The notes: generated by a model from the sequence alone, not told the origin. DNA of 64,000 bases from Kaistella sp. SH40-3 (GCF_030686865.1 NZ_JAQYUS010000001.1:682001-746000), one strand, 5' to 3'; numbered from the stretch's first letter, positions 7,927-18,084 are shown. A program made the numbers and translations.

Positions 7927-8370
7927 ATGAAAATTGATAAAGAAATTTTTCGCGACATGGTAAAGTTTTATGGAGATGTTCTGCATTTACCACCACTTGC
8001 TGCGAAAATATACTCCTACCTAATTTTCGATTTCGACAGAAATGGAGTTTCATTTGATGAGGTTGTTGAAATTTTTTCTGCAAGTAAAAGTGCAGTTTCT
8101 TCAAATCTCAACTTACTTTTAAACCTAAACATCATCACCGATTTCAATAAGATTGATGAAAGAAAAAGGTTTTTTGTGATGAATGAAAAGTATATGAAAA
8201 TTCGTTTCGAGGAAATTATTGAAAAAATGGAGTCCGAATTATCCATTTTAAATAAACTGAAAGACTTTCGAAATACAATCGATGAAGAGGCATTGCGAAA
8301 ATTTACTGTTTACGCTGATCTCTTCGAAAAAAACATTTCAAATATAAAAGAAACTATTGATCAACTTTAA
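7927..8370 (+). CDS. GbsR/MarR-like transcriptional regulator of efflux operon
   Basis: 147 residues. A winged helix-turn-helix spans roughly 25-85, with the recognition helix at ASKSAVSSNLNLLLNL, and long charged helices follow, as in GbsR/MarR-type dimers. It is the first gene of the operon and is followed 34 bases later by the RND adaptor, so it is most likely the local repressor of the pump, released by a ligand or pump substrate. The ligand is unknown. The intergenic region upstream (7737-7926) is AT-rich and holds only the promoter. Confidence 0.82.
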   Translation: MKIDKEIFRDMVKFYGDVLHLPPLAAKIYSYLIFDFDRNGVSFDEVVEIFSASKSAVSSNLNLLLNLNIITDFNKIDERKRFFVMNEKYMKIRFEEIIEKMESELSILNKLKDFRNTIDEEALRKFTVYADLFEKNISNIKETIDQL

Positions 8371-8431
8371 ACAAATAATTTAAACTTCATTTAAAGTCAA
8401 TTTAATGAAGAACATTTATAAAATAAAATTC

Positions 8432-9661
8432 ATGAAAAATAAAATTATCCTGCTATCCTTTTCTGCCTTGTCGGTTTTATCCTGCAAAAAAGGAGATCAA
8501 AGACCACCACAAGGTCCCAAAGTCGTGTCAACCGTTGCTGTTGAGAATCGAAATATAATTGGTTATTCTACATTTCCGGCCAGTATCGAAGGCCGTGTAA
8601 ATAATGATGTTCGTGCAAAAATGCAGGGCTACATCACTCAAGTTCTGGTAGACGAAGGTCAATATGTTACGAAAGGTCAGCCCCTTTTCCGTTTAGAAAC
8701 TAATTCACTAAGTCAGTCCGCGAATGCTGCAAAAGCAGGAGTGGGCGCGGCGCAATCCAGCGTTTCTGCTGCTGATGCCAACGTAAAAGCAGCACAGTCT
8801 GCAGTTAGTGCAGCGCAGGTAGAGGTGAATAAACTGAAACCTTTGGTAGAAAAAAACATTATAAGTAGTGTTCAACTGCAGACTGCTCAGGCGAATCTTG
8901 CCCGGGCGCAGGCGCAAGTTGCACAAGCGGTTGCCGCGAAACAACAGGCTTCCGCTGGTGTTGCTCAGGCCCGGGCGAATTACCAGGGTGCTCAGGCAAA
9001 CGTGGATTACTCTGTTATCCGTGCGCCTATTTCCGGAGTGATTGGAAAAATTAATTTCCGAAACGGAAGTTTGGTTGGACCTGGCGACCCAATGCCGATT
9101 TCTACGGTTTCAGATACCAGCGAATTATATGCTTATTTTTCAATGAACGAAAAAGAATATCTTGATTTTCTGAAAAATTCTGTCGGAGCAACTGTTCCGG
9201 AGAAAATAAAAAACATGCCTGCCATCGAACTTTTATTGGCGAACGGCGATGTATATGAAGAGAAAGGCTACGTAAAAGCAGTGACCGGACAAATTGATGC
9301 AAACACCGGAAGTATTCAGTTCCGCGTTTCGTTCCCGAATCCGAAAAAATTGCTGAGCAACGGAAATAGTGGAACAGTAAGAATTCCTATCACTTATGAT
9401 AATGCTTTGGTAATTCCGGAAAGTGCTACAATTGAGCAGCAAGGTTTGGTTTACGTTTATAAAGTAAAACAGGATACGGCGAAAAGTGCTGTGATTAAAG
9501 TAACTGATCGTGTAAACAATATGGTCATTATTAAAGAAGGAGCAGAAAAAGGAGATATAGTTGTAGCCGAAGGGGTAGGAACTTTAAAATCCGGAACTCC
9601 TGTAAAACCGGAACCGAAGAAATTTGATGATCTTATTAATGCTATAAAACCGATTTTCTAA
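8432..9661 (+). CDS. RND efflux periplasmic adaptor (AcrA/MexA type) lipoprotein
   Basis: 409 residues from MKNKIILL; an in-frame ATG at 8405 would add nine residues before the signal. The signal ends in a lipobox-like LSVLSC, so the protein is predicted to be lipid-anchored. The order is beta-barrel/lipoyl half, a long alpha-helical hairpin (about residues 80-180, Ala/Gln/Val-rich coiled coil with repeated AAQSAVSAAQ-type heptads), second lipoyl half (VDYSVIRAPISGVIGKI), beta-barrel and membrane-proximal domain. It bridges the inner-membrane pump and outer-membrane channel encoded immediately downstream; the stop is 4 bases from the pump start. Confidence 0.93.
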   Translation: MKNKIILLSFSALSVLSCKKGDQRPPQGPKVVSTVAVENRNIIGYSTFPASIEGRVNNDVRAKMQGYITQVLVDEGQYVTKGQPLFRLETNSLSQSANAAKAGVGAAQSSVSAADANVKAAQSAVSAAQVEVNKLKPLVEKNIISSVQLQTAQANLARAQAQVAQAVAAKQQASAGVAQARANYQGAQANVDYSVIRAPISGVIGKINFRNGSLVGPGDPMPISTVSDTSELYAYFSMNEKEYLDFLKNSVGATVPEKIKNMPAIELLLANGDVYEEKGYVKAVTGQIDANTGSIQFRVSFPNPKKLLSNGNSGTVRIPITYDNALVIPESATIEQQGLVYVYKVKQDTAKSAVIKVTDRVNNMVIIKEGAEKGDIVVAEGVGTLKSGTPVKPEPKKFDDLINAIKPIF

Positions 9662-9665
9662 AAAG

Positions 9666-12600
9666 ATGATTAAAAAATTTATAAACAGACCGGTTTTATC
9701 TACGGTAATTTCCATCATGATTGTGATTTTGGGAATTCTGGGATTAATTTCTTTGCCGGTCACACAGTATCCAGATATTGCGCCGCCAACGGTGCGTATC
9801 TCCGCAAACTATACCGGTGCCAACGCGCAAACGGTAATGAACAGTGTAGTTATTCCAATCGAAGAACAGGTGAATGGAGTTGAAGGTATGGATTATATTT
9901 CTTCTTCTGCCGGAAACAATGGTTCTGCTTCGATTCAGATTTTCTTTAAACAGGGAATCGATCCGGATATCGCAGCGGTAAACGTTCAGAATCAGGTTCA
10001 GCGTGCAATTCCACTTCTGCCTTCAGAGGTTACAAGATCCGGGGTGCAGGTGAGCAAGCAGCAAACGAGTGCTTTGATGTTCTTGAGTTTTTACACCTCG
10101 AATCCTAAACTGGATGAGGTTTGGTTGCAGAATTACCTAAACATTAATGTTATTCCTGAATTAAAAAGGGTAAATGGTGTTGGTGATGCTCAGGTTTTTG
10201 GTGGGAAAAATTATTCCATGAGAGTTTGGTTGGATCCTGCAAAAATGGCTGCCTACGGTTTAGAACCTGCCGAAGTTTCTGCCGCGATTAATGATCAGTC
10301 AAGAGAAGCCGCCGCCGGAGCCTTAGGTGAAAATAGTGGAGGATCTTTTCAGTATATCATTACCTACAAAGGAAAATATAATGAAGTTGATGAATTTGAA
10401 AACATTATTCTTCGCGCTTTAGGAAATGGGGAATACCTTCGTTTAAAAGATGTTGCAGAAATTAAACTGGATTCTCAGTCTTATGCCGGAATTGGTGAAA
10501 GTAATGGAAACCGTTCCATCTCCATGGGAATTTTCCAGACGCCGGGATCTAACGCACAGGATATTATTAACAATATTAAAACCTTGTTAGCGGAAACCCA
10601 AAAAACTTTACCGGAAGGAATTGGCTATAATATTAACTTTGATACAAATGAGTTCTTAGATGCCTCCATTCACAAAGTAGTTACTACTTTATTGGAAGCA
10701 TTCGTTTTGGTATTCTTAGTGGTATTCTTATTCCTTCAGGATTTTAGATCAACTTTAATTCCAGCGATTGCTGTGCCGGTTTCGATTATCGGAACGTTCT
10801 TTTTCTTGAATATGTTTGGCTATTCGATTAACTTATTGACGCTTTTTGCTTTGGTGCTCGCCATTGGAATTGTGGTCGATGATGCGATTGTTGTGGTCGA
10901 AGCCGTTCACGCAAAAATGGAAGGCGGCATCTCCGATGCAAAAAAAGCAACCATCGAAGCGATGGACGAAATTACAGGTGCAATTATCTCAATTACCTTA
11001 GTAATGGCGGCCGTGTTTATTCCGGTAACCTTCTTAACAGGACCAACTGGAGTTTTCTACCAGCAGTTCGGGATTACCTTAATTATTGCGATTTTAATTT
11101 CTGCGGTGAATGCCTTGACTTTAAGTCCGGTGCTTTGTGCAATGTTTTTGAAACCACCTGCACATCATACGAAGGAATACGCAAGCATGAATTTTATGCA
11201 GAAGTTCTTCTCTAAATTCAATGCTGGATTTAATGCGGGAACCAAAAGATATGGACAGTCATTTAATTTTATTTTAAGAAATAAATGGGTGAGTTTGCTG
11301 GTGATTTTTGCAGCAGGAGCAGTTACTTTCTGGTGGGCAAGTTCTACCATGCCAACAGGATTTATTCCGAAAGAAGACCGTGGGATTTTATTTACAGACG
11401 TACAACTTCCACCGGGAGCCTCGCTGGAAAGAACCTATAATGTTTTATCAGATCTTCAGAAAGAAGCCCGTAAACTTCCGGGAGTTCAGAACGTAACCTT
11501 TACTGCGAGTCGTGGGTTTATGTCAGGATCTGGGTCCAATGTTGGTCAGGCTTTTATTAAATTAAAACCCTTTGATGAACGTGGAAAAGCAGGCGGACAA
11601 AGTATCGATGAGATTACCGGGCGTTTATTTGGAATGACCAGCAAATATCCCGACGCAAAAATTATTTTCTTCTCCCCGCCAAGTGTTCCTGGATTTGGAA
11701 CGAGTGATGGATTTTCAACGGTGTTACTTGATAAATCTGGTGGCGACATTAATGAATTAAGCAAGGTCACTCAAAGTTTTGTGGGTGCATTAATGCAAAG
11801 ACCGGAAATTCAGTTTGCTTCCACATCCTTTAATACCAACTATCCACAGTATGAAATGGTGGTTAATGTACCTCGTGCAAAAGAAAGTGGTGTTACATTG
11901 AACAGTATTTTGAGTACGATGCAAGGATATATCGGAGGAATTTATTCTTCAGATTTTACCAAATATGGAAAACAATTTAGAGTAATGATTCAAGCATTAC
12001 CGGATGATCGGAAATCGCCGGAAAATTTGAATTCTATTTTCGTGAAAACTGCTTCTGGCGCTATGGCTCCAATTTCACAGTTTGTTACGTTGGAAAAAAG
12101 TTTTGGTCCACAATCATTGGAGCGTTATAACTTATTTACCTCTGTAGCGATCAATGGTTCCAGTAATCCTGGTTTTTCTACCGGTGATGCAATTAAAGCC
12201 GTTCAGGAAGTTGCCGCAGAAAACTTGCCTGCCAACTACGACGTAGAATTTACGGGGTTAACGAAAGAAGAAATGAAAGCTGGTTCTCAAACTTACGTTG
12301 TGTTTTTATTGAGTTTCCTTTTCGTCTACTTTATTTTGGCTGCTCAGTATGAAAGTTATTTATTACCATTCTCCGTAATTCTTTCTCTTCCTTTAGGAGT
12401 AATCGGAGCCTTTTTCGGTCAAAGAATTTTTGGCTTGGAGAACAATATTTATTTCCAGATTGCCATTATCATGTTGATTGGATTACTCGCCAAGAATGCG
12501 ATTTTGATTGTGGAGTTTGCCGTTCAGCGGCGTCATCATGGCGAATCAATTGCAATGTCGGCGATTAATGCTGCTAAAGCCAGGTTACGTCCGATTTTGA

Positions 12601-12818
12601 TGACTTCATTTGCGTTTATCTTCGGTATGGTTCCTTTGGTGTTTGCGAGTGGGATTGGATCTGTAGGTAACCGTTCGATTGCGACAGGTGCTGCAACAGG
12701 ATTATTAATTGGGACTTTCTTCGGATTGGTTGCGATTCCTGTATTGTATGTAATCTTCCAATATCTGCAGGAAAAAGTGGTGCCTTTAAAAGAAAAAGAT
12801 ATTAATCTATCCGAATAA
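9666..12818 (+). CDS. RND multidrug efflux permease (AcrB/MexB type, HAE-1)
   Basis: 1050 residues, full length for HAE-1 pumps with 12 membrane helices and two large periplasmic loops. Proton-relay residues are present: the Asp pair in GIVVDDAIVVVEAV (TM4) and the Lys in LIGLLAKNAILIVEFA (TM10). N-terminus MIKKFINRPVLSTVISIMIV is typical. The pump exports drugs, bile salts, dyes or similar compounds using the proton gradient, as a trimer with the adaptor and outer-membrane factor encoded on either side. Substrates cannot be read from sequence. Confidence 0.96.
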   Translation: MIKKFINRPVLSTVISIMIVILGILGLISLPVTQYPDIAPPTVRISANYTGANAQTVMNSVVIPIEEQVNGVEGMDYISSSAGNNGSASIQIFFKQGIDPDIAAVNVQNQVQRAIPLLPSEVTRSGVQVSKQQTSALMFLSFYTSNPKLDEVWLQNYLNINVIPELKRVNGVGDAQVFGGKNYSMRVWLDPAKMAAYGLEPAEVSAAINDQSREAAAGALGENSGGSFQYIITYKGKYNEVDEFENIILRALGNGEYLRLKDVAEIKLDSQSYAGIGESNGNRSISMGIFQTPGSNAQDIINNIKTLLAETQKTLPEGIGYNINFDTNEFLDASIHKVVTTLLEAFVLVFLVVFLFLQDFRSTLIPAIAVPVSIIGTFFFLNMFGYSINLLTLFALVLAIGIVVDDAIVVVEAVHAKMEGGISDAKKATIEAMDEITGAIISITLVMAAVFIPVTFLTGPTGVFYQQFGITLIIAILISAVNALTLSPVLCAMFLKPPAHHTKEYASMNFMQKFFSKFNAGFNAGTKRYGQSFNFILRNKWVSLLVIFAAGAVTFWWASSTMPTGFIPKEDRGILFTDVQLPPGASLERTYNVLSDLQKEARKLPGVQNVTFTASRGFMSGSGSNVGQAFIKLKPFDERGKAGGQSIDEITGRLFGMTSKYPDAKIIFFSPPSVPGFGTSDGFSTVLLDKSGGDINELSKVTQSFVGALMQRPEIQFASTSFNTNYPQYEMVVNVPRAKESGVTLNSILSTMQGYIGGIYSSDFTKYGKQFRVMIQALPDDRKSPENLNSIFVKTASGAMAPISQFVTLEKSFGPQSLERYNLFTSVAINGSSNPGFSTGDAIKAVQEVAAENLPANYDVEFTGLTKEEMKAGSQTYVVFLLSFLFVYFILAAQYESYLLPFSVILSLPLGVIGAFFGQRIFGLENNIYFQIAIIMLIGLLAKNAILIVEFAVQRRHHGESIAMSAINAAKARLRPILMTSFAFIFGMVPLVFASGIGSVGNRSIATGAATGLLIGTFFGLVAIPVLYVIFQYLQEKVVPLKEKDINLSE

Positions 12819-12837
12819 TTGAAAGTCAAAAACTTTT

Positions 12838-14262
12838 ATGAAAATTAATAAAATGAATAAATATTTCAATATAAAAATACTTTCAGTTTTGATCTCAGCG
12901 TTCGTTCTGACCTCATGTATGACGCGCGAAAAATATGAAAGACCGAAAGAAGCCATTAATGAAAATCTTTTCCGCACCGACTTGTTGCCGAAAGATTCCA
13001 TGAGTATGGCAACCGTTTCGTGGAGAGAAATTTTTACCGATCCGGTTTTGCAAAAGCATATCGCGAAAGCCTTAGAAAATAACTTAGACGTAAGAGTTGC
13101 GTTGCAAAACATTTCTGCCGCAGATTCTTATTTAAAACAAAGCAAAGCAGCCTATTTACCGACTCTTTCTGCAGGTCCGAATTATACCTTTCAAACCCAG
13201 TCTTTGAATACCCAATCGGGGCAATTGATTGGGGAAAGAAAATACGGAAATCAATTCGATGTTTCTGCAAATGTTGGATGGGAAGTTGATATTTGGGGGA
13301 AAATGAAAGCCCAGGAAAAGGCAGAACTAGCCAATTATTTAGGAACTGTTGCAGCACACCAAGCGGTGAAAAGCGATTTAGTTGCCGCCGTTGCGTCAAC
13401 TTATTATCAGTTGCTGACTTTTGATGATCAAAAAAGAATCATCAATGAAACCATTAATTTAAGAAATAAAAATCTTGAGACTACGAAAGCCTTGAAAGAT
13501 GCTGGAACGGTAACTGAAGTTGCAGTTCAGCAAAGTCAGGCTCTGGTTTTTAATGCCGAATCAATGTTGATAAATATTGATGTTCAGATTGCTTTACTCG
13601 AAAATACATTGAGTGTTTTGATGGGCGAACCTGCTCATTCTATAGAAAGAACTACTATTGCTGCTCAGAAAATGCCCGTGAGTTTGGCCTTAGGTTATCC
13701 TGCAAATTTGTTGGAAAACCGTCCAGATGTGAAAGCGGCAGAATATAATTTGATGAGTGCTTTTGAATTAACGAATGCTGCAAAAGCGCAGTTTTATCCA
13801 AGTTTAAGACTGACTGGAAGTACTGGAATCGTCTCTAAAGATTTAGATCAGTTATTCAGTGCGAGTTCACTTTTTGCTAATGTTGTTGCAGGTTTAGCCC
13901 AACCGATTTTAAATAAAAGACAGATCAAAACGCAATATGAAGTGAGTTTAGCCCAGAAAGAAATCGCCTATTTAAACTTTAAAAAGAAAGTTCTTACCGC
14001 TGGACGAGAAGTTTCTGATGCCTTGAAGATTTATCAGTCGCAGGATGGTTTCATTAACTTGAAAAAGAAAGAAATGGAGGCCTATAAAAACTCTGTTCAA
14101 TATTCCCAGGAATTGGTGAATTACGGAATGGCAAACTATCTGGAAGTCATCAACGCAAGTGTGAATCAACTGAATGCAGAACTAAATATTTCAACGGCGG
14201 AATATTCTAAGTTAGATGCAGGAATTGAATTGTACCGCGCTCTTGGTGGTGGTTGGAGATAA
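12838..14262 (+). CDS. Outer-membrane efflux lipoprotein (TolC/OprM/NodT family)
   Basis: 474 residues with a signal peptide ending in a lipobox, LTSC (Cys27), as in OprM-type factors. Two repeated outer-membrane-efflux (OEP) domains follow, each with long helices. It forms the trimeric channel through which the upstream RND pump and adaptor expel substrate. It is the last structural gene of the efflux operon, 19 bases after the permease. An alternative start at MNKYFNIKIL (12853) would also give a good signal peptide. Confidence 0.93.
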   Translation: MKINKMNKYFNIKILSVLISAFVLTSCMTREKYERPKEAINENLFRTDLLPKDSMSMATVSWREIFTDPVLQKHIAKALENNLDVRVALQNISAADSYLKQSKAAYLPTLSAGPNYTFQTQSLNTQSGQLIGERKYGNQFDVSANVGWEVDIWGKMKAQEKAELANYLGTVAAHQAVKSDLVAAVASTYYQLLTFDDQKRIINETINLRNKNLETTKALKDAGTVTEVAVQQSQALVFNAESMLINIDVQIALLENTLSVLMGEPAHSIERTTIAAQKMPVSLALGYPANLLENRPDVKAAEYNLMSAFELTNAAKAQFYPSLRLTGSTGIVSKDLDQLFSASSLFANVVAGLAQPILNKRQIKTQYEVSLAQKEIAYLNFKKKVLTAGREVSDALKIYQSQDGFINLKKKEMEAYKNSVQYSQELVNYGMANYLEVINASVNQLNAELNISTAEYSKLDAGIELYRALGGGWR

Positions 14263-14295
14263 TGTTTCAGATTAAAGAGGAATCGAAATTTTCAA

Positions 14296-14820
14296 ATGAG
14301 TTTGTATTTTATTGCAGTTGTTCCACATAAGGAACTTCGTCAGAAAGCCAGAGTTTTCAGTAAAGATTTTGCTGAGCGGTTTAATTCTATAAAATCATTT
14401 GAAAATTTCCCTCATATCACTTTGATCAAACCTTTTCATTTCGATGAAAATCAGGAAGAAATATTGATGGGAAATTTTTCTGAAATGAATTTGAAGTCTA
14501 GTCCTTTTGAGGTGATTTTGAAAAACTTTGGATGTTTTCCAAATAAAGACAAACCAGTTATTTTTATAAAACCCGAAAGTTCAACCGAATTTCAACTCTT
14601 ATACGATGAGGTTCAACCGATGATGAAGTTTCATTCTTATGCGAAAATTCATCCTCATCTTACGGTTGCATACAAAGATTTAAGTCCTGAAAATTTTCAG
14701 AAAGCCTGGCGAGAATACCAAAAAAAAACTTTCGAAGATTCTTTTTTAGTAGACAAAGTCTGTCTCTTCAAACATGAAAATAAAAAGTGGAATCTTCTTA
14801 AAATCAAATATTTGAATTGA
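14296..14820 (+). CDS. 2'-5' RNA ligase/cyclic phosphodiesterase family protein
   Basis: 174 residues with the two HxT motifs of the 2H phosphoesterase superfamily: H40-I-T42 in FPHITLIKPF and H121-L-T123 in HPHLTVAYKD, which together form the active site acting on 2'-5' or cyclic phosphodiester bonds in RNA. Physiological substrate is unknown for most bacterial members. It follows the efflux genes by 33 bases on the same strand and may be cotranscribed without sharing function. An inverted repeat (14829-14884) lies just after its stop. Confidence 0.88.
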   Translation: MSLYFIAVVPHKELRQKARVFSKDFAERFNSIKSFENFPHITLIKPFHFDENQEEILMGNFSEMNLKSSPFEVILKNFGCFPNKDKPVIFIKPESSTEFQLLYDEVQPMMKFHSYAKIHPHLTVAYKDLSPENFQKAWREYQKKTFEDSFLVDKVCLFKHENKKWNLLKIKYLN

Positions 14821-14828
14821 TTATTTAT

Positions 14829-14884
14829 TTGCCACGAATGCACGATTTTTTTTTAATTAAAATTCATTCGTGCATTCGTAGCAA
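14829..14884. repeat. Inverted repeat of an interspersed TTCGTGCATTCGTGGC element
   Basis: Arms TTGCCACGAATGCACGA (14829-14845) and TCGTGCATTCGTAGCAA (14868-14884) pair with one mismatch over 17 bases across a T-rich 22-base spacer. It lies between two convergent genes and could act as a bidirectional terminator. The same 17-mer occurs once more at 55977-55993, so it is an interspersed repeat rather than an ordinary terminator. Confidence 0.75.
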
Positions 14885-14888
14885 TTTT

Positions 14889-15425
14889 TTATTTTAAATT
14901 TTTAAAGAATTCCCACATCACAATTCCACCACAAACAGACACATTCAACGAATGTTTCGTCCCCAACTGCGGAATTTCCAGGAAAGTATCATAATACGAA
15001 AGTGCTTCGTCGCTCAATCCATCCACTTCATTTCCTAAAACCAAAGCATATTTTTCGTCTTTATTAATGGGATAGTCTGTGATAACTTCTGAACTCGTCG
15101 TTTGTTCAATTCCTATGATTTTAAAGTTTTCCTTTTTTAAATTTTGAAGCGCCTCCGCAATGTCTTTTTCATAAACCCAATCTACGCTTTCTGTCGCGCC
15201 CAAAGCGGCTTTGTGAATTTCACGATGTGGTGGTTGAGGTGTAATTCCACACAGGACTACTTTCTCAATTAAGAAAGCATCCGCAGTTCTGAAAATCGCA
15301 CCCACATTGTGCATGCTTCGAACATTATCTAAAACCACAACAAGCGGTGTTTTTGTAGTCTCTTTAAAGGTTTCGATATCTATTCTTCCTAATTCTTCGA
15401 GTTTCAGTTTCTTTGTGGATGACAT
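14889..15425 (-). CDS. TrmH/SpoU-family RNA 2'-O-methyltransferase
   Basis: 178 residues from MSSTKKLKLEELG; an upstream in-frame ATG at 15458 adds an unremarkable 11 residues and lies beyond the likely promoter. SPOUT knot motifs are clear: LDNVRSMHNVGAIFRTAD (motif 1, with Asn and Arg), ALVLGNEVDGLSDEAL (motif 2) and SLNVSVCGGIVMWEF (motif 3). Such enzymes transfer methyl from SAM to ribose 2'-OH in tRNA or rRNA. Which nucleotide is modified cannot be told; similar proteins are annotated as tRNA Gm18 or rRNA methyltransferases. Divergent from mutS. Confidence 0.88.
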   Translation of the reverse strand: MSSTKKLKLEELGRIDIETFKETTKTPLVVVLDNVRSMHNVGAIFRTADAFLIEKVVLCGITPQPPHREIHKAALGATESVDWVYEKDIAEALQNLKKENFKIIGIEQTTSSEVITDYPINKDEKYALVLGNEVDGLSDEALSYYDTFLEIPQLGTKHSLNVSVCGGIVMWEFFKNLK

Positions 15426-15430
15426 TTTCG

Positions 15431-15447
15431 TATTTTTGGCAAAATTA
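15431..15447. promoter_or_regulatory. Overlapping divergent -7 elements for mutS and the TrmH-type gene
   Basis: TATTTTTG on the plus strand (15431-15438) points to mutS; TAATTTTG on the minus strand (15440-15447) points to the methyltransferase. Both fit TAnnTTTG and are one base apart, so the two promoters would compete for polymerase. The -33 boxes are weak. Confidence 0.4.
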
Positions 15448-15498
15448 AGGTTTTTCAATCTTAATGTTTTAAGTTAATTAATTTTTAAACTCAAGTCC

Positions 15499-18084
15499 GT
15501 GGCAAAAGAAAAGAAAGAAACTCCTTTAATGACGCAGTACAATACCATCAAGGCGAAATATCCTGATGCGCTTTTGCTGTTTCGAGTCGGAGATTTCTAC
15601 GAAACTTTCGGAACGGACGCAATTCGAACTTCGCAGATTTTAGGAATCGTTTTAACTAAAAGAGCCAACGGTGAAGGTCATATTGAACTCGCTGGTTTTC
15701 CGCATCATTCTGTGGATTCTTATTTACCGAAACTCGTGAGAGCCGGACTTCGTGTTGCGATTTGTGATCAACTTGAAGATCCGAAAGGGGTTAAAGGAAT
15801 TGTAAAACGTGGCGTGACCGAATTGGTAACTCCCGGCGTAACTTTCAATGAACAGGTTTTAACTTCGAAGAAAAATAACTTTTTACTTTCTGTTCATAAA
15901 GTAAAAGAGAAATACGGATTGGCTTTGGTTGATGTTTCGACCGGAGAATTCTTAACTTCAGAAGGAAATTTAGAGCAGTTGCTTCACATCGTTGGAACTT
16001 TTGATCCGAGTGAAATTATTTATCAGCGAACTACAGAACTTCCTGCACAATTGAAAAACCGCAATTCTTTTAAATTAGAAGATTGGGCTTTTCAATACAA
16101 TTATGCCTACGAAAAACTAACCAATCATTTCAAAACCAATTCATTAAAAGGTTTTGGTATTGAAGAGTTAAAATTAGGAATTGTCGCAGCCGGAGCAATT
16201 TTCGCTTATTTGGTGGAAGATACGCATCACGCACTTTTACAGCATATTACCAAAATAAAACTGATTCCAAAAGATGATTATCTCATGATGGATCATTTTA
16301 CGTTGCGGAATTTAGAAATCGTTTATTCAAGCAGTCAACAGGGAAAATCTTTGCTCGATATTATTGACAAAACTTCGACTCCGATGGGTGGAAGGTTGTT
16401 GCGGAGAAGATTGATTTTGCCTTTAAAATCGGTCAACGAAATAAACAGAAGATTAGATTTAATCGAGTTTTTTAATAAAGAAGAAAATCTGAAATACGAG
16501 ATTTTACAATTATTAAAATCGATTTCTGATTTAGATCGTTTGATGGGAAAATTGGCTTCCGAAAAAATCTCACCTAAAGAACTCGGTTATCTTCGTCAGA
16601 GTTTAGTTAATATTCGAACTATTAAAGAATTACTTCATCTACACGATGAGGTTTTGACTTGGTTATCGCCTTTAATTAATTTGGATGAACTTATTCAATA
16701 TTTAATTAATTATTTAAATGATGAACTTCCGGTAAATATTTCAAAAGGAAATGTAATTAAAACCGGTATTTCAGAAGAACTCGATCATTTGCGTGGTCTT
16801 CAAAGCAAAGGAAAAGACTTTCTGGATGAAATGTGTGACCGTGAAGTGAAACGCACCGGAATCACCAGTTTAAAAATTAACTTTAATAATGTTTTCGGGT
16901 ATTTTATTGAAGTTCGTAATTCTCATAAAGATAAAGTTCCCGAAGATTGGATTCGCAAGCAAACCTTGGTGAATGCTGAAAGATACATCACAGAAGAATT
17001 GAAAGAATACGAAGAACAAATTCTAGGCGCGGAAGAAAAGATTTCAAAAATCGAACATCTTCTTTACCGACAAGTTTGTGAAAATGTGATGATTTACATC
17101 GATCAAATTCAGGAGAATTCCAGAATTATTGCGGAACTCGATTGTGGAGTTGGATTATCTGAACTTGCCGTTTCTGAATCTTATACGAAACCGGTTTTGA
17201 ATGACGGTTTTGAAATTGATCTGAAAGAAGCGCGTCATCCAATTATTGAAAACGCTTTGCCTTTGGGTGAAAAATATATTCCGAATGATTTGTTTTTGGC
17301 CAAAGATTCCCAACAGATTATTATGGTTACCGGTCCGAATATGGCGGGTAAATCGGCGATTTTAAGACAAACTGCAATCATTTGTTTAATGGCACAAATC
17401 GGAAGTTTCGTTCCGGCAAAACATGCAGAAATCGGAGTTTTAGATAAAATATTTACGAGAGTTGGAGCGACCGATAATATTTCTTCTGGTGAATCAACGT
17501 TCATGGTAGAAATGAATGAAGCCGCAAATATCTTGAATAATATTTCTGAAAGAAGTTTAATCCTTTTAGACGAAATCGGACGAGGAACTTCAACCTATGA
17601 CGGTGTTTCCATTGCTTGGGCAATTGCGGAATATCTGCATCAACATCCTACGCAACCGAAAACTTTATTTGCCACGCATTATCACGAACTCAATGAAATG
17701 ACGGTGAATTTTGAAAGAATTAAAAATTTCCACGTTTCCATTCAGGAACATAAAGGAAGTATCATCTTTCTGCGGAAATTATTGTCTGGCGGAAGTGAAC
17801 ACAGTTTTGGAATTCACGTTGCGAAGTTGGCGGGAATGCCTGCAAAAGTAGTGAACCGTGCGAATGAAGTTTTGAAAACTTTAGAAAAAAGCCGTTCACA
17901 TAGCGGTTCTAAAGATTCTGCTAAAGCAATTACAGATGAGAATATGCAACTTTCTTTCTTTCAGTTGGATGATCCGGTTTTAGAAAATATTCGTGAAGAA
18001 TTAACCAAAATAGATATCAATACTTTGACGCCGATTGAAGCATTGATGAAGTTGAATTCGATTAAGAAAATGATCGGGCGATAG
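15499..18084 (+). CDS. mutS: DNA mismatch repair protein MutS
   Basis: 861 residues, starting with GTG. MutS recognises mismatches and small loops and recruits MutL. Domain I holds the mismatch wedge motif in LLFRVGDFYETFGTDA (Phe-Tyr-Glu) near residue 35. The connector, lever and clamp domains follow. The C-terminal ATPase has Walker A TGPNMAGKS (about 610-618), Walker B LILLDEIGRGTSTYDG and the ATHYHEL histidine switch. Length and order match MutS1. It stands alone, ending at a strong bidirectional terminator. Confidence 0.97.
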   Translation: MAKEKKETPLMTQYNTIKAKYPDALLLFRVGDFYETFGTDAIRTSQILGIVLTKRANGEGHIELAGFPHHSVDSYLPKLVRAGLRVAICDQLEDPKGVKGIVKRGVTELVTPGVTFNEQVLTSKKNNFLLSVHKVKEKYGLALVDVSTGEFLTSEGNLEQLLHIVGTFDPSEIIYQRTTELPAQLKNRNSFKLEDWAFQYNYAYEKLTNHFKTNSLKGFGIEELKLGIVAAGAIFAYLVEDTHHALLQHITKIKLIPKDDYLMMDHFTLRNLEIVYSSSQQGKSLLDIIDKTSTPMGGRLLRRRLILPLKSVNEINRRLDLIEFFNKEENLKYEILQLLKSISDLDRLMGKLASEKISPKELGYLRQSLVNIRTIKELLHLHDEVLTWLSPLINLDELIQYLINYLNDELPVNISKGNVIKTGISEELDHLRGLQSKGKDFLDEMCDREVKRTGITSLKINFNNVFGYFIEVRNSHKDKVPEDWIRKQTLVNAERYITEELKEYEEQILGAEEKISKIEHLLYRQVCENVMIYIDQIQENSRIIAELDCGVGLSELAVSESYTKPVLNDGFEIDLKEARHPIIENALPLGEKYIPNDLFLAKDSQQIIMVTGPNMAGKSAILRQTAIICLMAQIGSFVPAKHAEIGVLDKIFTRVGATDNISSGESTFMVEMNEAANILNNISERSLILLDEIGRGTSTYDGVSIAWAIAEYLHQHPTQPKTLFATHYHELNEMTVNFERIKNFHVSIQEHKGSIIFLRKLLSGGSEHSFGIHVAKLAGMPAKVVNRANEVLKTLEKSRSHSGSKDSAKAITDENMQLSFFQLDDPVLENIREELTKIDINTLTPIEALMKLNSIKKMIGR

